DNA from: Sphingobium xenophagum NBRC 107872
GTDB taxonomy: Bacteria; Pseudomonadota; Alphaproteobacteria; Sphingomonadales; Sphingomonadaceae
Assembly (NCBI RefSeq): GCF_000367345.1
Contig: NZ_BARE01000012.1
Coordinates: 62,001-126,000, forward strand
DNA: 64,000 nt
Direction: 5' to 3'
Shown here: positions 16,597 through 26,102 of the stretch, one piece after another
Position numbering within the stretch: position 1 is the first letter of the stretch
Layout: the number at the start of each line of letters is the position of its first letter
Made by a program: the position numbers and the translations under genes
Notes under the pieces: model-generated
What the model was told of the DNA's origin: nothing
The model's database searches: none
The model's input: the letters and a program-made list of their open reading frames with translations, nothing else

Positions 16597-17369
16597 GCGA
16601 TCTGTTCAGCCTGACTGGCAAAAAGGCGCTGGTTACCGGCGGCGCGCAAGGTCTGGGCCGCATGATCGCCGAAGGTCTGCTGCGGGCTGGCGCGACAGTG
16701 GCGATCACATCCCGCAAGGTCGACATCTGCCAAGAGGCGGCACGGGAAATGGCGGCGCTGGGATCGTGCATCCCCCTCCCCGCCGACCTGTCAACGCCCG
16801 AGGCGGCGGTCGACCTCGTCGCCCGTTATCGCGAAGCGGTCGGCGAATGCCATATATTGGTCAACAATGCGGGCAAGACCTGGGGCGGGCCGATCGACAG
16901 CTTCCCCGACAAGGCTTGGCCGGGCGTGATGGCCGTCAACGTCCAGACGCCGTTCACCATGGTCCGGGAACTCCTGCCCGAACTCGGCGCGTCCGGAAAG
17001 GCTGGCGATCCGGCGCGGGTGATCAACATCGGTTCGGTCGCGGGGATGAAGACAGAGCGGCTCAGCGCGTACAGCTATGCTGCGAGCAAGGCTGCGGTCC
17101 ATATGATGACGCGCGATCTGGCCGGCGATTTGGCGGCGCGCAACATCACCGTCAATGCGGTCATTCCCGGCTTCTTCCCAACCAAAATGACGGCGCATAT
17201 GCGGGATGAGGATCAGGTCGATCCTGCCCTGCTGGCGCATATTCCGCTCCAACGCCTGGGTTCACCGGACGATATCGCCGGCATCGTCATTTTCCTGTGC
17301 TCGCGCGCGGGCGCATATGTCACCGGCGCCCAGATTCCGGTCGACGGCGGGGTCGTTGGCTGCGGCTGA
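16593..17369 (+). CDS. SDR-family oxidoreductase, RhlG-like
   Basis: A 258-residue classical short-chain dehydrogenase starting at a GTG that overlaps the stop of the preceding gene. It has the cofactor motif TGGAQGLG (15-22), LVNNAGKTWGG, the catalytic Ser in NIGSVAGM, Y-x3-K in YSYAASKAAV, and the C-terminal VTGAQIPVDGGV. Its insert before the catalytic serine (ELGASGKAGDPARVIN) resembles RhlG-type ketoreductases and the SDR at 30334-31110, which has the same length. It probably oxidises or reduces a hydroxy group on the catabolic substrate. Confidence 0.85.
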   Translation: MSDLFSLTGKKALVTGGAQGLGRMIAEGLLRAGATVAITSRKVDICQEAAREMAALGSCIPLPADLSTPEAAVDLVARYREAVGECHILVNNAGKTWGGPIDSFPDKAWPGVMAVNVQTPFTMVRELLPELGASGKAGDPARVINIGSVAGMKTERLSAYSYAASKAAVHMMTRDLAGDLAARNITVNAVIPGFFPTKMTAHMRDEDQVDPALLAHIPLQRLGSPDDIAGIVIFLCSRAGAYVTGAQIPVDGGVVGCG

Positions 17370-17413
17370 AATAAGCCCCCCACGCTCACGTCAGGTAAAG
17401 AAAGCTATTCGCC

Positions 17414-17920
17414 ATGATGATCGACCTCGCCATGCTGGCGGACCGCCTCGCGATCGAGGAATGCCTCTATCGTTACGCCCATCTGGTAGATTCGATGCAG
17501 TTTCACCGTATTGCTGAGGAAGTATTCACGGAGGATGGATCGATCGACTTTGGCAGCGCGCGTTCCGTGGGACGGGAAGCCATCCATGCCCAGTGCATGG
17601 GTTATCAGGGCGCTCTAATGGGCTGTTCGCACAACATCACCAATGTGGTGATAGAGGTGAATGGCGACGAAGCGCGCGCAGCCAGCCGAGTCATGGCCTG
17701 GCAGTGGTTCGATATCCCCGGTGCCGATCCGCTGCGCCCGACGGACCTTCTGGCCGTGGGCGGCTATGAGGACAGGCTGCGGCGCACGGCCCAGGGATGG
17801 CGGATATATGAGCGGCGGGGGATCAATTTCGGCACTGGCATCGGCGCCGGATCCGTACCCGATCCCATGCGTGCCATCTTTCAGGCGATGCAGGGCCGCA
17901 CGCCTGGCTGGCCCGCCTGA
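17414..17920 (+). CDS. SnoaL-like/NTF2-fold protein
   Basis: A 168-residue alpha+beta-barrel protein with the pattern of the scytalone dehydratase/LinA-like SnoaL group. Helix one is RLAIEECLYRYAHLVDS, with the conserved Asp, and HNITNVVIEV carries a His in the position of the catalytic partner. Members are dehydratases, cyclases or isomerases of ring compounds, and many are uncharacterised. It follows the SDR by 44 bases with an AGGTAAAG ribosome site and probably forms one operon with it. The exact reaction is unknown. Confidence 0.75.
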   Translation: MMIDLAMLADRLAIEECLYRYAHLVDSMQFHRIAEEVFTEDGSIDFGSARSVGREAIHAQCMGYQGALMGCSHNITNVVIEVNGDEARAASRVMAWQWFDIPGADPLRPTDLLAVGGYEDRLRRTAQGWRIYERRGINFGTGIGAGSVPDPMRAIFQAMQGRTPGWPA

Positions 17921-17924
17921 CCGA

Positions 17925-17946
17925 GGGCGGGCGCCAAGGCCCGCCC
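17925..17946. terminator. Bidirectional terminator-like hairpin
   Basis: GGGCGGGC-GCCAAG-GCCCGCCC is a perfect 8-base stem between the converging genes ending at 17920 and 17956. No long T-run is present on either side. Confidence 0.6.
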
Positions 17947-17955
17947 ATCATATCG

Positions 17956-18783
17956 TCAGAGTTTCCAGCCCCCGCCCGCGACGATCACCTCGCCGGTGAT
18001 ATAATCGGCTTCGGGCAGGCAGAGCAGGTAGACGGCGCCGGCGGCTTCTTCCGGCGTGCCGGCACGGCCCAGCGGAATGCCCTTTTCCATGGCTTCCAAT
18101 ATTTCGTCGCTGACGCCGGCCTTGATGTCCCGACCCTTGACGCTGATGGTCGTGCTGCCCGCCTCGCCCGCGGTCATGCGCGTCATGATGGCGCCGAAAG
18201 CCACCGCGTTGACGGTGACATTATGTCGCCCCCATTCCTTCATCACCGTCTTGGTGAGACCGACGATCCCCGCCTTGCCCGCCGCATAGCCCGACTGACC
18301 GGCATTGCCGCCAAGACCCGCCACGGACGATATATTGATGACCGTGCGGCGTGTGGGACGACCATGTTCGGCGGCCTCCTTCTTCGCCGTGGCGGCGATT
18401 ACCGGTTGCGCGGCGCGCAATATACGGAAAGGGGCATTGAGATGAACGTCGAGCATGGCCATCCACTGCTCGTCGCTCGTCTTTTGAAGAACCGAGTCCC
18501 AGGCATAGCCCGCATTGTTCACGATGATGTCGATCGTGCCGAAATGCGCGACCGCCGCTCCTACAAATTTGTCGCCGAAATCGGCATCCGTCACGTCGCC
18601 CACGCACACCACGGCGCGGACGCCAAGGCTTTCGATTTCACTCGCCGTCGCCTTTGCCACATCCTCGTCCAGGTCGTTCACCACGACATGGGCGCCGGCG
18701 CTTGCCAGTTTCAGCGCGATAGCCTTCCCAATGCCCCGTCCGGAGCCGGACACCAGTGCGATCTTGCCATCCAATATATTCAC
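17956..18783 (-). CDS. SDR-family oxidoreductase (FabG/17-beta-HSD-like)
   Basis: A 275-residue short-chain dehydrogenase with SGSGRGIG (12-19), a VVNDLDED segment after beta-2 that suggests NAD preference, IIVNNAGYAWD, NISSVAGLGG and Y-x3-K in GYAAGKAG. The GTG start overlaps the stop codon of the MaoC gene (GTGA). Its layout is close to the dehydrogenase part of peroxisomal multifunctional enzyme type 2. With the adjoining MaoC hydratase it could oxidise a 3-hydroxyacyl-CoA with R stereochemistry. It is the last gene of the minus-strand beta-oxidation operon 24238 to 17956. Confidence 0.87.
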   Translation of the reverse strand: MNILDGKIALVSGSGRGIGKAIALKLASAGAHVVVNDLDEDVAKATASEIESLGVRAVVCVGDVTDADFGDKFVGAAVAHFGTIDIIVNNAGYAWDSVLQKTSDEQWMAMLDVHLNAPFRILRAAQPVIAATAKKEAAEHGRPTRRTVINISSVAGLGGNAGQSGYAAGKAGIVGLTKTVMKEWGRHNVTVNAVAFGAIMTRMTAGEAGSTTISVKGRDIKAGVSDEILEAMEKGIPLGRAGTPEEAAGAVYLLCLPEADYITGEVIVAGGGWKL

Positions 18784-19658
18784 TTCAATACGTCCCGTTC
18801 TTCCTTGAAACCACCGATGCGGGCCTCGCCGCCATCGATGACGATGCTATTCCTGTCAGGCACGCTAGCCCGAAACGATACGGCGTCGCCCCGGCGCCAG
18901 ATTTCCGTCCGAACCGTTTCACCCGGCCAGACCGGCGCGGTGAAACGCACCCGCATGTCGGTCAACAAACCCGGATCGCCGCCGCAGCACAGATGGATCA
19001 ACGCGCGCCCAACCAGACCCATGGTGGCAAGGCCATGCAGTATCGGCCGATCGAAACCCGCCGCCTGCGCCGTGCCTTGATCGATATGCAGGGGGTTGCG
19101 GTCGCCGGTCAGGCGATAGAGCATCGCCTGATTGGAAGCCGTCGGAAGGTCAAGACAGGCGTCCGCGGGCGCATCCGGCATGACGACCGGCGCCGGTCCG
19201 TCCAGATCACGCGGCCCGCCAAAACCACCCGCTCCTCGCAAGACCCACACTTCCTCCATCTCGGCGATCAGCCGGTCCGTCGGCGTGGTGATCACGCGTT
19301 TTGCCCGCACAAGGGCGGGCTTGCCTACCCCCTTATCGGCGAGACCGACAATCTCGATCCGGCCGTTCACCAGTTGACCCAGTTCGAGCGGCCGGAACAG
19401 TTTCAGCGTCTGTTCGCCATGCAGGATGCGCGGCCAGTCCCAGCCCAGTTCCGGCGCCATCGGCCAGAAGCCAGGTGTTCCCAGAACCAGCGCCATGGTC
19501 GGCAACACGGCCTGATCGCGTTCGAAGACCAGATGCCGTTCATCGATCGCGCCCAGCCCAGCGCCGACACCCAGCGCGTAGAGAATAGCGGATCGCGGAT
19601 CGCAAACATCCTGTGCTTCCGGCACCCGGAAGCCGCGCAATCGTTCGACATCAAGCAT
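18780..19658 (-). CDS. Double-hotdog MaoC-type enoyl-CoA hydratase
   Basis: About 292 residues, with two hotdog folds as in hydratase 2 of peroxisomal multifunctional enzyme type 2. The C-terminal half carries the hydratase signature YRLTGDRNPLHID (D-x4-H), followed by AGFDRPILHGLATMG. The ATG at 19658 has GGGGGTGGG before it; a GTG nine bases upstream (19667) is an alternative start. The family hydrates trans-2-enoyl-CoA to the 3R-hydroxyacyl-CoA and is common in bile acid and sterol side-chain degradation. It lies 23 bases after the acyl-CoA dehydrogenase and is coupled to the SDR downstream. Confidence 0.88.
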   Translation of the reverse strand: MLDVERLRGFRVPEAQDVCDPRSAILYALGVGAGLGAIDERHLVFERDQAVLPTMALVLGTPGFWPMAPELGWDWPRILHGEQTLKLFRPLELGQLVNGRIEIVGLADKGVGKPALVRAKRVITTPTDRLIAEMEEVWVLRGAGGFGGPRDLDGPAPVVMPDAPADACLDLPTASNQAMLYRLTGDRNPLHIDQGTAQAAGFDRPILHGLATMGLVGRALIHLCCGGDPGLLTDMRVRFTAPVWPGETVRTEIWRRGDAVSFRASVPDRNSIVIDGGEARIGGFKEERDVLK

Positions 19659-19681
19659 TCGACCCACCCCCGGTTTTGCGG

Positions 19682-20839
19682 TCAGGACAGCTTACGCTCG
19701 TCCAGGCCCAGTCCGCGACCGATGATTTCGCGCATGATTTCCGAGGTTCCGGCGAAGATGCGGCTGATGCGGGCGTCAGTATACATGCGGCTGATGCGAT
19801 ATTCTTCCATATAGCCCGCCCCGCCATGAAGCTGGACGCATTCGTCCATCACCCGGCCTTCCAGTTCGCTGGTCAGCAGTTTGGCCGCCGACGCGTCTTC
19901 TGCGGTCAACTCGCCCGCGTTGAGCAGCATCACGCACTGGTCGACATAGGTCTGAAGCGCGTCCAGTTCGGCCCGCATCGAAGCCATCTTGAACCGCGTA
20001 TTCTGGAACGCGCCAATCGGCTTTCCGAAGGCCCGGCGTTCCTTCACATAGTCGAGCGTGATGTCGAATGCGGTCTGCGCCGTCGCCATGAAGCCGATGG
20101 CCGCGACCAGCCGCTCCTGCGCCAGGAAGCGGGCGAGATATTTGAAGCCTTGGGCCGGATCGCCCAGCACATTCCCCTTCGGCACCCTGACATCGTTGAA
20201 GAAGAGCTCGGCCGTGTCCTGCGCCTTGAGCCCCATCTTCGCCAGCTTGCGCCCGCGTTCAAACCCTTCCATGCCGCGTTCGACGACCATAAGGCCCAGA
20301 CCGTGGCGGCTATTGGGGTCGGTCCGCGCGGCCACGACGACCAGATCGGCCAAAATGCCATTGGAAATATAGGTCTTGGCGCCGTTCAACAGCCAATGGT
20401 CGCCCTTGTCCACCGCGCTGGTGCGCATACCCGCCAGGTCGCTGCCGGTGGACGGTTCCGTCATCGCGACGGCCAGAATCTTCTCGCCGCTGACGATGCC
20501 TGGCATCCAGCGGTCCTTCTGTTCGTCGGTGCCGAGCTTGGCGATATAGGGCGCGACCAGATCATTATGCAGGTTGATGTAGAAGCCTATGTCGCCGTGG
20601 CGCATATTCTCCTCGATGATGATCTGCTCGAAGCGGAAATCGTCAATCCCCGCCCCGCCATATTTCTCGTCCGCCCAGGTGCACAGCAAGCCCTGCTCGC
20701 CCGCCTTCAGGAACAGCTCACGGTCGACCATGCCCTGCTCGCGAAAACGTTCGGCGTGAGCGCCCACCTCCGTCGTCATGAACTTGACGACGGAGTCGCG
20801 GAACTGCTCATGCTCCTGCTCGAAAATCAGGCGCTTCAT
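19682..20839 (-). CDS. Acyl-CoA dehydrogenase
   Basis: A 385-residue FAD enzyme with all usual segments: QIIIEENMRHGDIGF, AVAMTEPSTGSDLAG (FAD and substrate contact), YISNG, and the C-terminal QLHGGAGYMEEYRISRMYTDARI followed by IFAGTSEIM. The MCAD-type glutamate next to AGT is replaced by Ala, as in long-chain and isovaleryl-type enzymes, whose base sits elsewhere. The ATG overlaps the stop codon of the fadB-like gene (ATGA). It supplies the first oxidation step of the beta-oxidation operon; chain specificity is unknown. Confidence 0.93.
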   Translation of the reverse strand: MKRLIFEQEHEQFRDSVVKFMTTEVGAHAERFREQGMVDRELFLKAGEQGLLCTWADEKYGGAGIDDFRFEQIIIEENMRHGDIGFYINLHNDLVAPYIAKLGTDEQKDRWMPGIVSGEKILAVAMTEPSTGSDLAGMRTSAVDKGDHWLLNGAKTYISNGILADLVVVAARTDPNSRHGLGLMVVERGMEGFERGRKLAKMGLKAQDTAELFFNDVRVPKGNVLGDPAQGFKYLARFLAQERLVAAIGFMATAQTAFDITLDYVKERRAFGKPIGAFQNTRFKMASMRAELDALQTYVDQCVMLLNAGELTAEDASAAKLLTSELEGRVMDECVQLHGGAGYMEEYRISRMYTDARISRIFAGTSEIMREIIGRGLGLDERKLS

Positions 20840-23004
20840 GCCGGCATTGGCTCCTTGACCCTGGTTTCGCTCGCGGGCGTGTAGAAATCCTCACCCTTTG
20901 CCGCCTTGTCGCGCAGCCATGCGGACGGCAGGAAGCGCGGGCCATAAAGCTGGGCGAGCCTATCGGATTCCTCAACGAACTTCTTAATGCCGATCGTGTC
21001 AATGTAGCTGATCGTCCCGCCGGTCCAGGCCGGGAAACCCCAGCCGTAGATCGCACCCAGATCGGCGTCCTGCGGAGTTTCCAGCACATTTTCCTCCAGG
21101 CAGCGGGCGGTTTCCATCGCCTGCGCATAGAGATAGCGCTTCTTCAGTTCCTCGACATCCCAGTCCTGCTTGACCGGGAAATGATCGGCCAGGCCCTTCC
21201 ACAGATGCTTCTTGCCGCCTTCGGGATAATCATAGAACGCCCCGCCGGTCTTCCGGCCGGACCGGCCGATCTCGTCCTTCATCCGCCGCATGACGGCAGT
21301 GCCTGCGGGTGGCGTATATTTATCGCCTTCCTCGGCGATCGCCTGGTCGACGATCTTGAGCGGCAGGTCGAGCGTCAGTTCGTCCAGCAGCGCCAGCGGC
21401 CCGACCGGCATGCCGACGGCCTTGGCCGCGTTTTCGATCACCGCGGGGGGAACGCCCTCCGCCAGCATCGCCGCGCCTTCGTGGATCAGCATCTGGAACA
21501 CGCGGCTGGTGTAGAAGCCACGGCTGTCGTTGACGACGATCGGCGTCTTGCGCAACTGCGCGATGAAGTCGAGGCCCTTGGCCAGCGTCTCCTTGCTGGT
21601 CTGCTTGCCCATGATGACCTCGACCAGCCCCATGCGGTCGACCGGCGAAAAGAAGTGCAGGCCGATGAACTGGTCCGGGCTCCGCGACGCCTGGGCGAGC
21701 TGCGAGATCGGCAGGGTCGAGGTGTTGGACGCGAAAATGGCCTGTGCCGGCAGCACCGCTTCGGCCTTCTTCGTGGTTTCGGCCTTGATCGCCGTATCCT
21801 CGAACACCGCTTCGACCACCATGTCGCAGCCATCGAGCAGCGCAAAGTCGTCGGTCGGGGTGATGCGGGCGAGCACGGCGTCCGCCTTGTCCTGCGTCAG
21901 CTTGCCCTTTTCGACCAGCTTGCCCAGCACCTTGGCCGAATAGTCCTTGCCCTTCTGCGCGGTCGCGGTGTCGCGGTCGATCAGAACGACGTCGATACCC
22001 GCATTGGCGGACACGAACGCAATGCCCGCGCCCATCATGCCCGCGCCCAGCACGCCCACTTTCTTCGCTTCAAACTTCGGGAAGCCTTCGGGACGACGCG
22101 CGCCCTTTTCGGCCGCCTGCTTCGAAATGAAGGTGGTGCGGATGATGTTGCGCGCGACCGGATCGGTCAGCAGCTTGGCGAAATATTTCCCCTCCACCGC
22201 CAGCGCCTTGTCAAAGGGCAACTGCAAGCCGTGGAACACCGAGTTCAGGATCGCGGCGGGCGCAGGTTGATTGTAACCCCCCTTGGCCAGGCCACCTGTA
22301 TACATCATGTAGGCGGCCGAATCCTCAGGGACGGTCATGCCCTTCTTCTGCGGCGGCGTCCAACCCTTGACATCCCAGGGCTTGACCGGATCCGGCCCGG
22401 TCGCAAGCCACGCCTTGGCCGCGTCGATCAGCTTGTCCGCCGGGACGACCTCGTCCACGATCTTGAGCTTGAGCGCTTCCTGCGGCCCCACCGAGCGGCC
22501 CGACAGCAGCAGGTCCAGCGCGATCTTCATGCCTGCGATAATGCCCAACCGCACGGTGCCGCCCGATCCGGGCAGCAGACCGACATTGACTTCGGGCAAA
22601 CCGACCTGCGCCTTGGCATCATCCGCCAGGATGCGCCGGTGGCACGCCAGCGCCAGCTCGAAACCCCCGCCCAGCGCCAGGCCGTTGATCGCCGCCACCC
22701 AGGGCTTGCCCGATTGTTCGATGGCACGATGCATGTCGGTGGCGCGCTTCGAAAAGGCATAGGCTTCCTGCGGCGTCAGCGTGCCGAACCCGTTCACCAG
22801 CTGCTTGAGGTCCGCACCGGCCATGAACGTCTTCTTGGCCGACGTCAGGATGACGCCCTTGATGCTTTCGTCCGCGACAATCTGCTTCGTCGCCGCTTCC
22901 ATGTCGGCGATGAAAGCGTCGTTGACGACGTTCATCGAGCCTTCGGCGTCGAGGGTCAGGATCGCAAAGCCGTCCTCGGCCTTTTCCAGTCGCATAGTCT
23001 TCAT
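20836..23004 (-). CDS. FadB/FadJ-type multifunctional enoyl-CoA hydratase/3-hydroxyacyl-CoA dehydrogenase
   Basis: A 722-residue two-part enzyme. The N-terminal crotonase domain has both catalytic glutamates, E116 in LGGGFELALA and E138 in GLPEVNVGLLPG. The dehydrogenase domain from about residue 310 has the NAD motif VGVLGAGMMGAGIAF and the catalytic His in GLHFFSPVDRM, and is followed by the paired C-terminal helical repeats. It hydrates 2-enoyl-CoA to the 3S-hydroxyacyl-CoA and oxidises it. The stop overlaps the ATG of the acyl-CoA dehydrogenase. A second in-frame ATG three codons in is possible. Confidence 0.95.
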   Translation of the reverse strand: MKTMRLEKAEDGFAILTLDAEGSMNVVNDAFIADMEAATKQIVADESIKGVILTSAKKTFMAGADLKQLVNGFGTLTPQEAYAFSKRATDMHRAIEQSGKPWVAAINGLALGGGFELALACHRRILADDAKAQVGLPEVNVGLLPGSGGTVRLGIIAGMKIALDLLLSGRSVGPQEALKLKIVDEVVPADKLIDAAKAWLATGPDPVKPWDVKGWTPPQKKGMTVPEDSAAYMMYTGGLAKGGYNQPAPAAILNSVFHGLQLPFDKALAVEGKYFAKLLTDPVARNIIRTTFISKQAAEKGARRPEGFPKFEAKKVGVLGAGMMGAGIAFVSANAGIDVVLIDRDTATAQKGKDYSAKVLGKLVEKGKLTQDKADAVLARITPTDDFALLDGCDMVVEAVFEDTAIKAETTKKAEAVLPAQAIFASNTSTLPISQLAQASRSPDQFIGLHFFSPVDRMGLVEVIMGKQTSKETLAKGLDFIAQLRKTPIVVNDSRGFYTSRVFQMLIHEGAAMLAEGVPPAVIENAAKAVGMPVGPLALLDELTLDLPLKIVDQAIAEEGDKYTPPAGTAVMRRMKDEIGRSGRKTGGAFYDYPEGGKKHLWKGLADHFPVKQDWDVEELKKRYLYAQAMETARCLEENVLETPQDADLGAIYGWGFPAWTGGTISYIDTIGIKKFVEESDRLAQLYGPRFLPSAWLRDKAAKGEDFYTPASETRVKEPMPA

Positions 23005-23035
23005 GGGATGTCCCGCTCTAAAGTTCTGTGCGCGC

Positions 23036-24238
23036 TCAAACGCGCTCGATGATGGCAGCCGTGCCCAGGCCGTTGGCCGCGCACAGGGTGATAAGGCCGG
23101 TCTCCGCGTCGCGCCGCTCCAGCTCGTCCAGCACGGTGCCCAGGATCATCGCGCCGGTCGCGCCCAGCGGATGACCCATCGCGATCGCCCCGCCATTGAC
23201 GTTGATCTTGTCGTCGGGGACATTCAGCTCCCGCTGGAAGCGCATCACCACGCTGGCGAAGGCTTCGTTCAGTTCCCAGAGATCAATATCCTTCTCGGTC
23301 ATGCCGGCCGCCTTGAGCGCCTTGCGAGAGACCGCCGCCGGCGCCGTCAACATGATCGTCGGCTCAGACCCGATATTGGCGTAGGACCGGATGCGACCGC
23401 GCGGCTTGAGGCCTGCCTTTTCCCCAAATTCCTTCGACCCGACAAGAACCAGTCCGGCGCCGTCGACGATACCGGAGCTGTTGCCGCCATGATGGACATA
23501 GTTCAGCTCTTCAATTTCGGGATATTTAGCCTTCACCACTGCCTCGAACCCGGCCTTGCCGAACCCTTCGAAAGCGGGCTTGAGCTTGGCGAGGCTTTCC
23601 AGCGTGGTGCCGGGCCGCATATGCTCATCATGATCGAGCACCACGTCGCCCAGGACATCCTTGATCGGCACGATCGAGTTTTTGAAATAGCCGTTTTCCC
23701 AGGCATGGGCAGCCTTGCGCTGGCTCTCGACGGCGAAATTGTCGACATCCTCGCGCGTGTAGCCGTCCAGGGTAGCGATCAGGTCGGCGCCGATGCCCTG
23801 CGGGGCGTAATAATTGCTGAAGGCGACCGACGGATCCGACGTCCACGCGCCCGAGTCATACCCCATGACCGTGCGGCTCATCGACTCGACGCCACCGCCG
23901 ATGCCGGCCTGGATCATGCCCGAATGAACCTGCGCCGCGATCAGGCTGACGGCGTCCAGGCCGGTGGCGCAGAAGCGATGGATTTGCTGGCCCGCGACCG
24001 TCTGGGCATAGCCGGCCTGCAACACCGCCGCGCGCGCCAGCACGCCGCCCTGTTCACCGACGGGCTGGGCCATGCCGATGATCACATCGTCGAGCAGTCC
24101 AGTGTCGAGATCATTGCGGCTCTGGAGCGCCTTCAACAGCTGCGTCGCCATTTCGACAGAGGTGATCTCGTGCAGCGCGCCATCGGGGCGGCCCTTCCCG
24201 CGCGGCGTCCGGACATGATCGTAGACATAGGCTTCCAT
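23036..24238 (-). CDS. Acetyl-CoA acetyltransferase (thiolase)
   Basis: A 400-residue thiolase with the nucleophilic C90 in RFCATGLDAV, H356 in AIAMGHPLGATGA and C386 in TLCAANGLG. The last motif departs from the usual C-x-G-G-G. It completes beta-oxidation by cleaving 3-ketoacyl-CoA. The chosen ATG at 24238 starts the canonical MEAYVYDHVRTPRGK; the frame is open 25 codons upstream, but that part is not family-like and runs into the divergent promoter. It is first in the operon thiolase-fadB-acyl-CoA dehydrogenase-maoC-SDR. Confidence 0.94.
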   Translation of the reverse strand: MEAYVYDHVRTPRGKGRPDGALHEITSVEMATQLLKALQSRNDLDTGLLDDVIIGMAQPVGEQGGVLARAAVLQAGYAQTVAGQQIHRFCATGLDAVSLIAAQVHSGMIQAGIGGGVESMSRTVMGYDSGAWTSDPSVAFSNYYAPQGIGADLIATLDGYTREDVDNFAVESQRKAAHAWENGYFKNSIVPIKDVLGDVVLDHDEHMRPGTTLESLAKLKPAFEGFGKAGFEAVVKAKYPEIEELNYVHHGGNSSGIVDGAGLVLVGSKEFGEKAGLKPRGRIRSYANIGSEPTIMLTAPAAVSRKALKAAGMTEKDIDLWELNEAFASVVMRFQRELNVPDDKINVNGGAIAMGHPLGATGAMILGTVLDELERRDAETGLITLCAANGLGTAAIIERV

Positions 24239-24304
24239 CGTGAATTCCCGCACAGTGATACAAAATCTCTGCCCTTGCTCTTGGACCCGGAAGGCAAAGC
24301 TGCA

Positions 24305-24320
24305 CCTATCCAACGAAAGG
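24305..24320. promoter_or_regulatory. CCTATC-CAAC-GAAAGG dyad in the divergent beta-oxidation promoter
   Basis: A good member of the repeated dyad, with one mismatch from symmetry. It lies 66 bases before the thiolase ATG and 70 bases before the acyl-CoA synthetase GTG, nearly centred between the two operons. Confidence 0.65.
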
Positions 24321-24390
24321 CGCAGGCAGAGGCGATGGCTGCAATCTGATCATCATCGATAGCTGACCGGCATTTTAGGAGCGGACATCC

Positions 24391-26061
24391 GTGGTCACAC
24401 AAGGCGAAGATTGCGCCCCATTCCGTATTTCTGCAACCACTCTGGGCGATCTGCTTCTCAAAGGGTGGGACAAGGCATCCGACAAGGAAGCATTGGTATT
24501 TCCGGGAGAACGCAAGACATATGATGATGTCGTGCAGAGCGTCCTGAAGCGCGCACGCGGCCTGAAGGCGCTGGGCATCCGGCGCGGCGACCATGTCGGC
24601 ATCCTGTTGCCGTCCAGCATCGAATTTGTCGAAACCCTGTTCGCCAACGCGATGTGCGGCGCCGTGTCAGTGCTGATGAACGCACGGTACAAGGCGCCCG
24701 AGATGGCCTATGTCGCGCACAATGCCGATCTGGCGGCGATCATCACCAATGATATGATCAGCGAGCATATCGATTTCGGTCGGCGGCTGGTTGAGGCTTT
24801 CCCCGACCTGCCCGATGCCGCCGACTCCTCCTCACTCACGCTTGCGGGCGCGCCGCTGCTCAAGCGGATCGTGATGCTGGGTGGCCGTTCGGTCCCCGGT
24901 TTCGTCGATCAGGCAACCTTCGATTCGGCGGTGCAGGAAGTGGAGGAAGCAGAGGTACATGCATCCCGTCTGACCGTCAGAGTCCGCGACACCGCGATGA
25001 TCCTGTATACGTCAGGGACGTCGGCCAACCCGAAGGGGTGCCTGCTCAGCCATGAGGCCGTCACTCGGGAGGCATCGAATCTCGCTCGCTATCGCTGGTC
25101 CTTCCAGCCCGACGAGCGCGCCTGGTCGCCGCTGCCTTTATTCCATATCGCTGCGATGCTCTGCATGCTGGGCGCGATCGACGTGGGCGGCACCTTCATC
25201 GGCCAGCCGCATTTCGATGCCGGGGAGAGTCTGCGGCAGATCGAGGATGAACGGGTGACGATGATGTTCCTGCCCTTCGTCACTTTCCATCAGGCCATGA
25301 TCACCCATCCCGACTGGGCCAAGACCGACATGTCGTCGGTGCGCCTGCAAAATAGCTGCTTCGCCTTCATGCCTGATCGCGTAGGCCAGGCCTATCGGGA
25401 GAAAGCCCCAAACATGCTCCAAGTGGGCACCATGGGCATGACCGAGGCGACCGGCATCGTCACCACGGGCGGCTATGCGATGGACCCGGAAATGGGCTTC
25501 AAGAAACTCGGTTTCCCCCTTGCGGGCATAGAGATGAAGATCGTCGATCCCGAAACCGGCGAGGAAAAGGGCGTGGACGAACGCGGCGAAATCCTCATTC
25601 GCGGCTACAATCTGTTCGACGGCTATTACAAGGACCCGCAGAAGACCGCAGAGGCGCTCGATGCCGATGGCTGGTATCATAGCGCCGATATCGGCTCGAT
25701 CGACGAACATGGCCACGTCATGTTCCACGGCCGGTTCAAGGATATGCTGAAAGTGGGCGGGGAAAATGTCGCGGCGGCCGAGGTCGAAGCGGTGCTGGCC
25801 ACCCATCCGGCGGTTCGTCTCGCGCAGGTCGTCGGGCTGCCTGACGAGCGGCTGGCGGAAATCCCCGCGGCCTACATCGAACGCGAAGGCGATGTGGAGG
25901 TCAAGGCGGAGGAAATCATCGCCTATACCCGGCAGCGCCTCGCTTCCTTCAAGGTTCCGCGGCATATCCGCTTCATCGACGAATGGCCGATGTCGGCATC
26001 GAAAATCCAGAAGTTCAAGCTGCGCGGCGCGTTGATGGACGAACTGGGCCTGAAGGACTGA
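24391..26061 (+). CDS. AMP-forming acyl-CoA synthetase
   Basis: A 556-residue ANL-superfamily ligase starting at a GTG with GGAGCGG upstream. It shows the P-loop-like ILYTSGTSANPKGCLLSH, the GMTEATGI motif, YHSADIGSIDEHGHVMFHGRFKD and the C-terminal lysine region SKIQKFKLRGAL. It activates a carboxylic acid to the acyl-CoA that enters the divergently encoded beta-oxidation operon. It resembles FadD-type and steroid-acid CoA ligases in layout; the substrate is not readable. Confidence 0.92.
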   Translation: MVTQGEDCAPFRISATTLGDLLLKGWDKASDKEALVFPGERKTYDDVVQSVLKRARGLKALGIRRGDHVGILLPSSIEFVETLFANAMCGAVSVLMNARYKAPEMAYVAHNADLAAIITNDMISEHIDFGRRLVEAFPDLPDAADSSSLTLAGAPLLKRIVMLGGRSVPGFVDQATFDSAVQEVEEAEVHASRLTVRVRDTAMILYTSGTSANPKGCLLSHEAVTREASNLARYRWSFQPDERAWSPLPLFHIAAMLCMLGAIDVGGTFIGQPHFDAGESLRQIEDERVTMMFLPFVTFHQAMITHPDWAKTDMSSVRLQNSCFAFMPDRVGQAYREKAPNMLQVGTMGMTEATGIVTTGGYAMDPEMGFKKLGFPLAGIEMKIVDPETGEEKGVDERGEILIRGYNLFDGYYKDPQKTAEALDADGWYHSADIGSIDEHGHVMFHGRFKDMLKVGGENVAAAEVEAVLATHPAVRLAQVVGLPDERLAEIPAAYIEREGDVEVKAEEIIAYTRQRLASFKVPRHIRFIDEWPMSASKIQKFKLRGALMDELGLKD

Positions 26062-26102
26062 AACACGGCGCATCGACGCCATGAAAGTGTAGGGAGAGTG
26101 AC

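Noticed and set aside
21181..23052. A 623-codon open frame on the plus strand
   Set aside because: Antisense to the FadB-type gene, which has both catalytic glutamates and an NAD motif. It has no ribosome site or recognisable domain.
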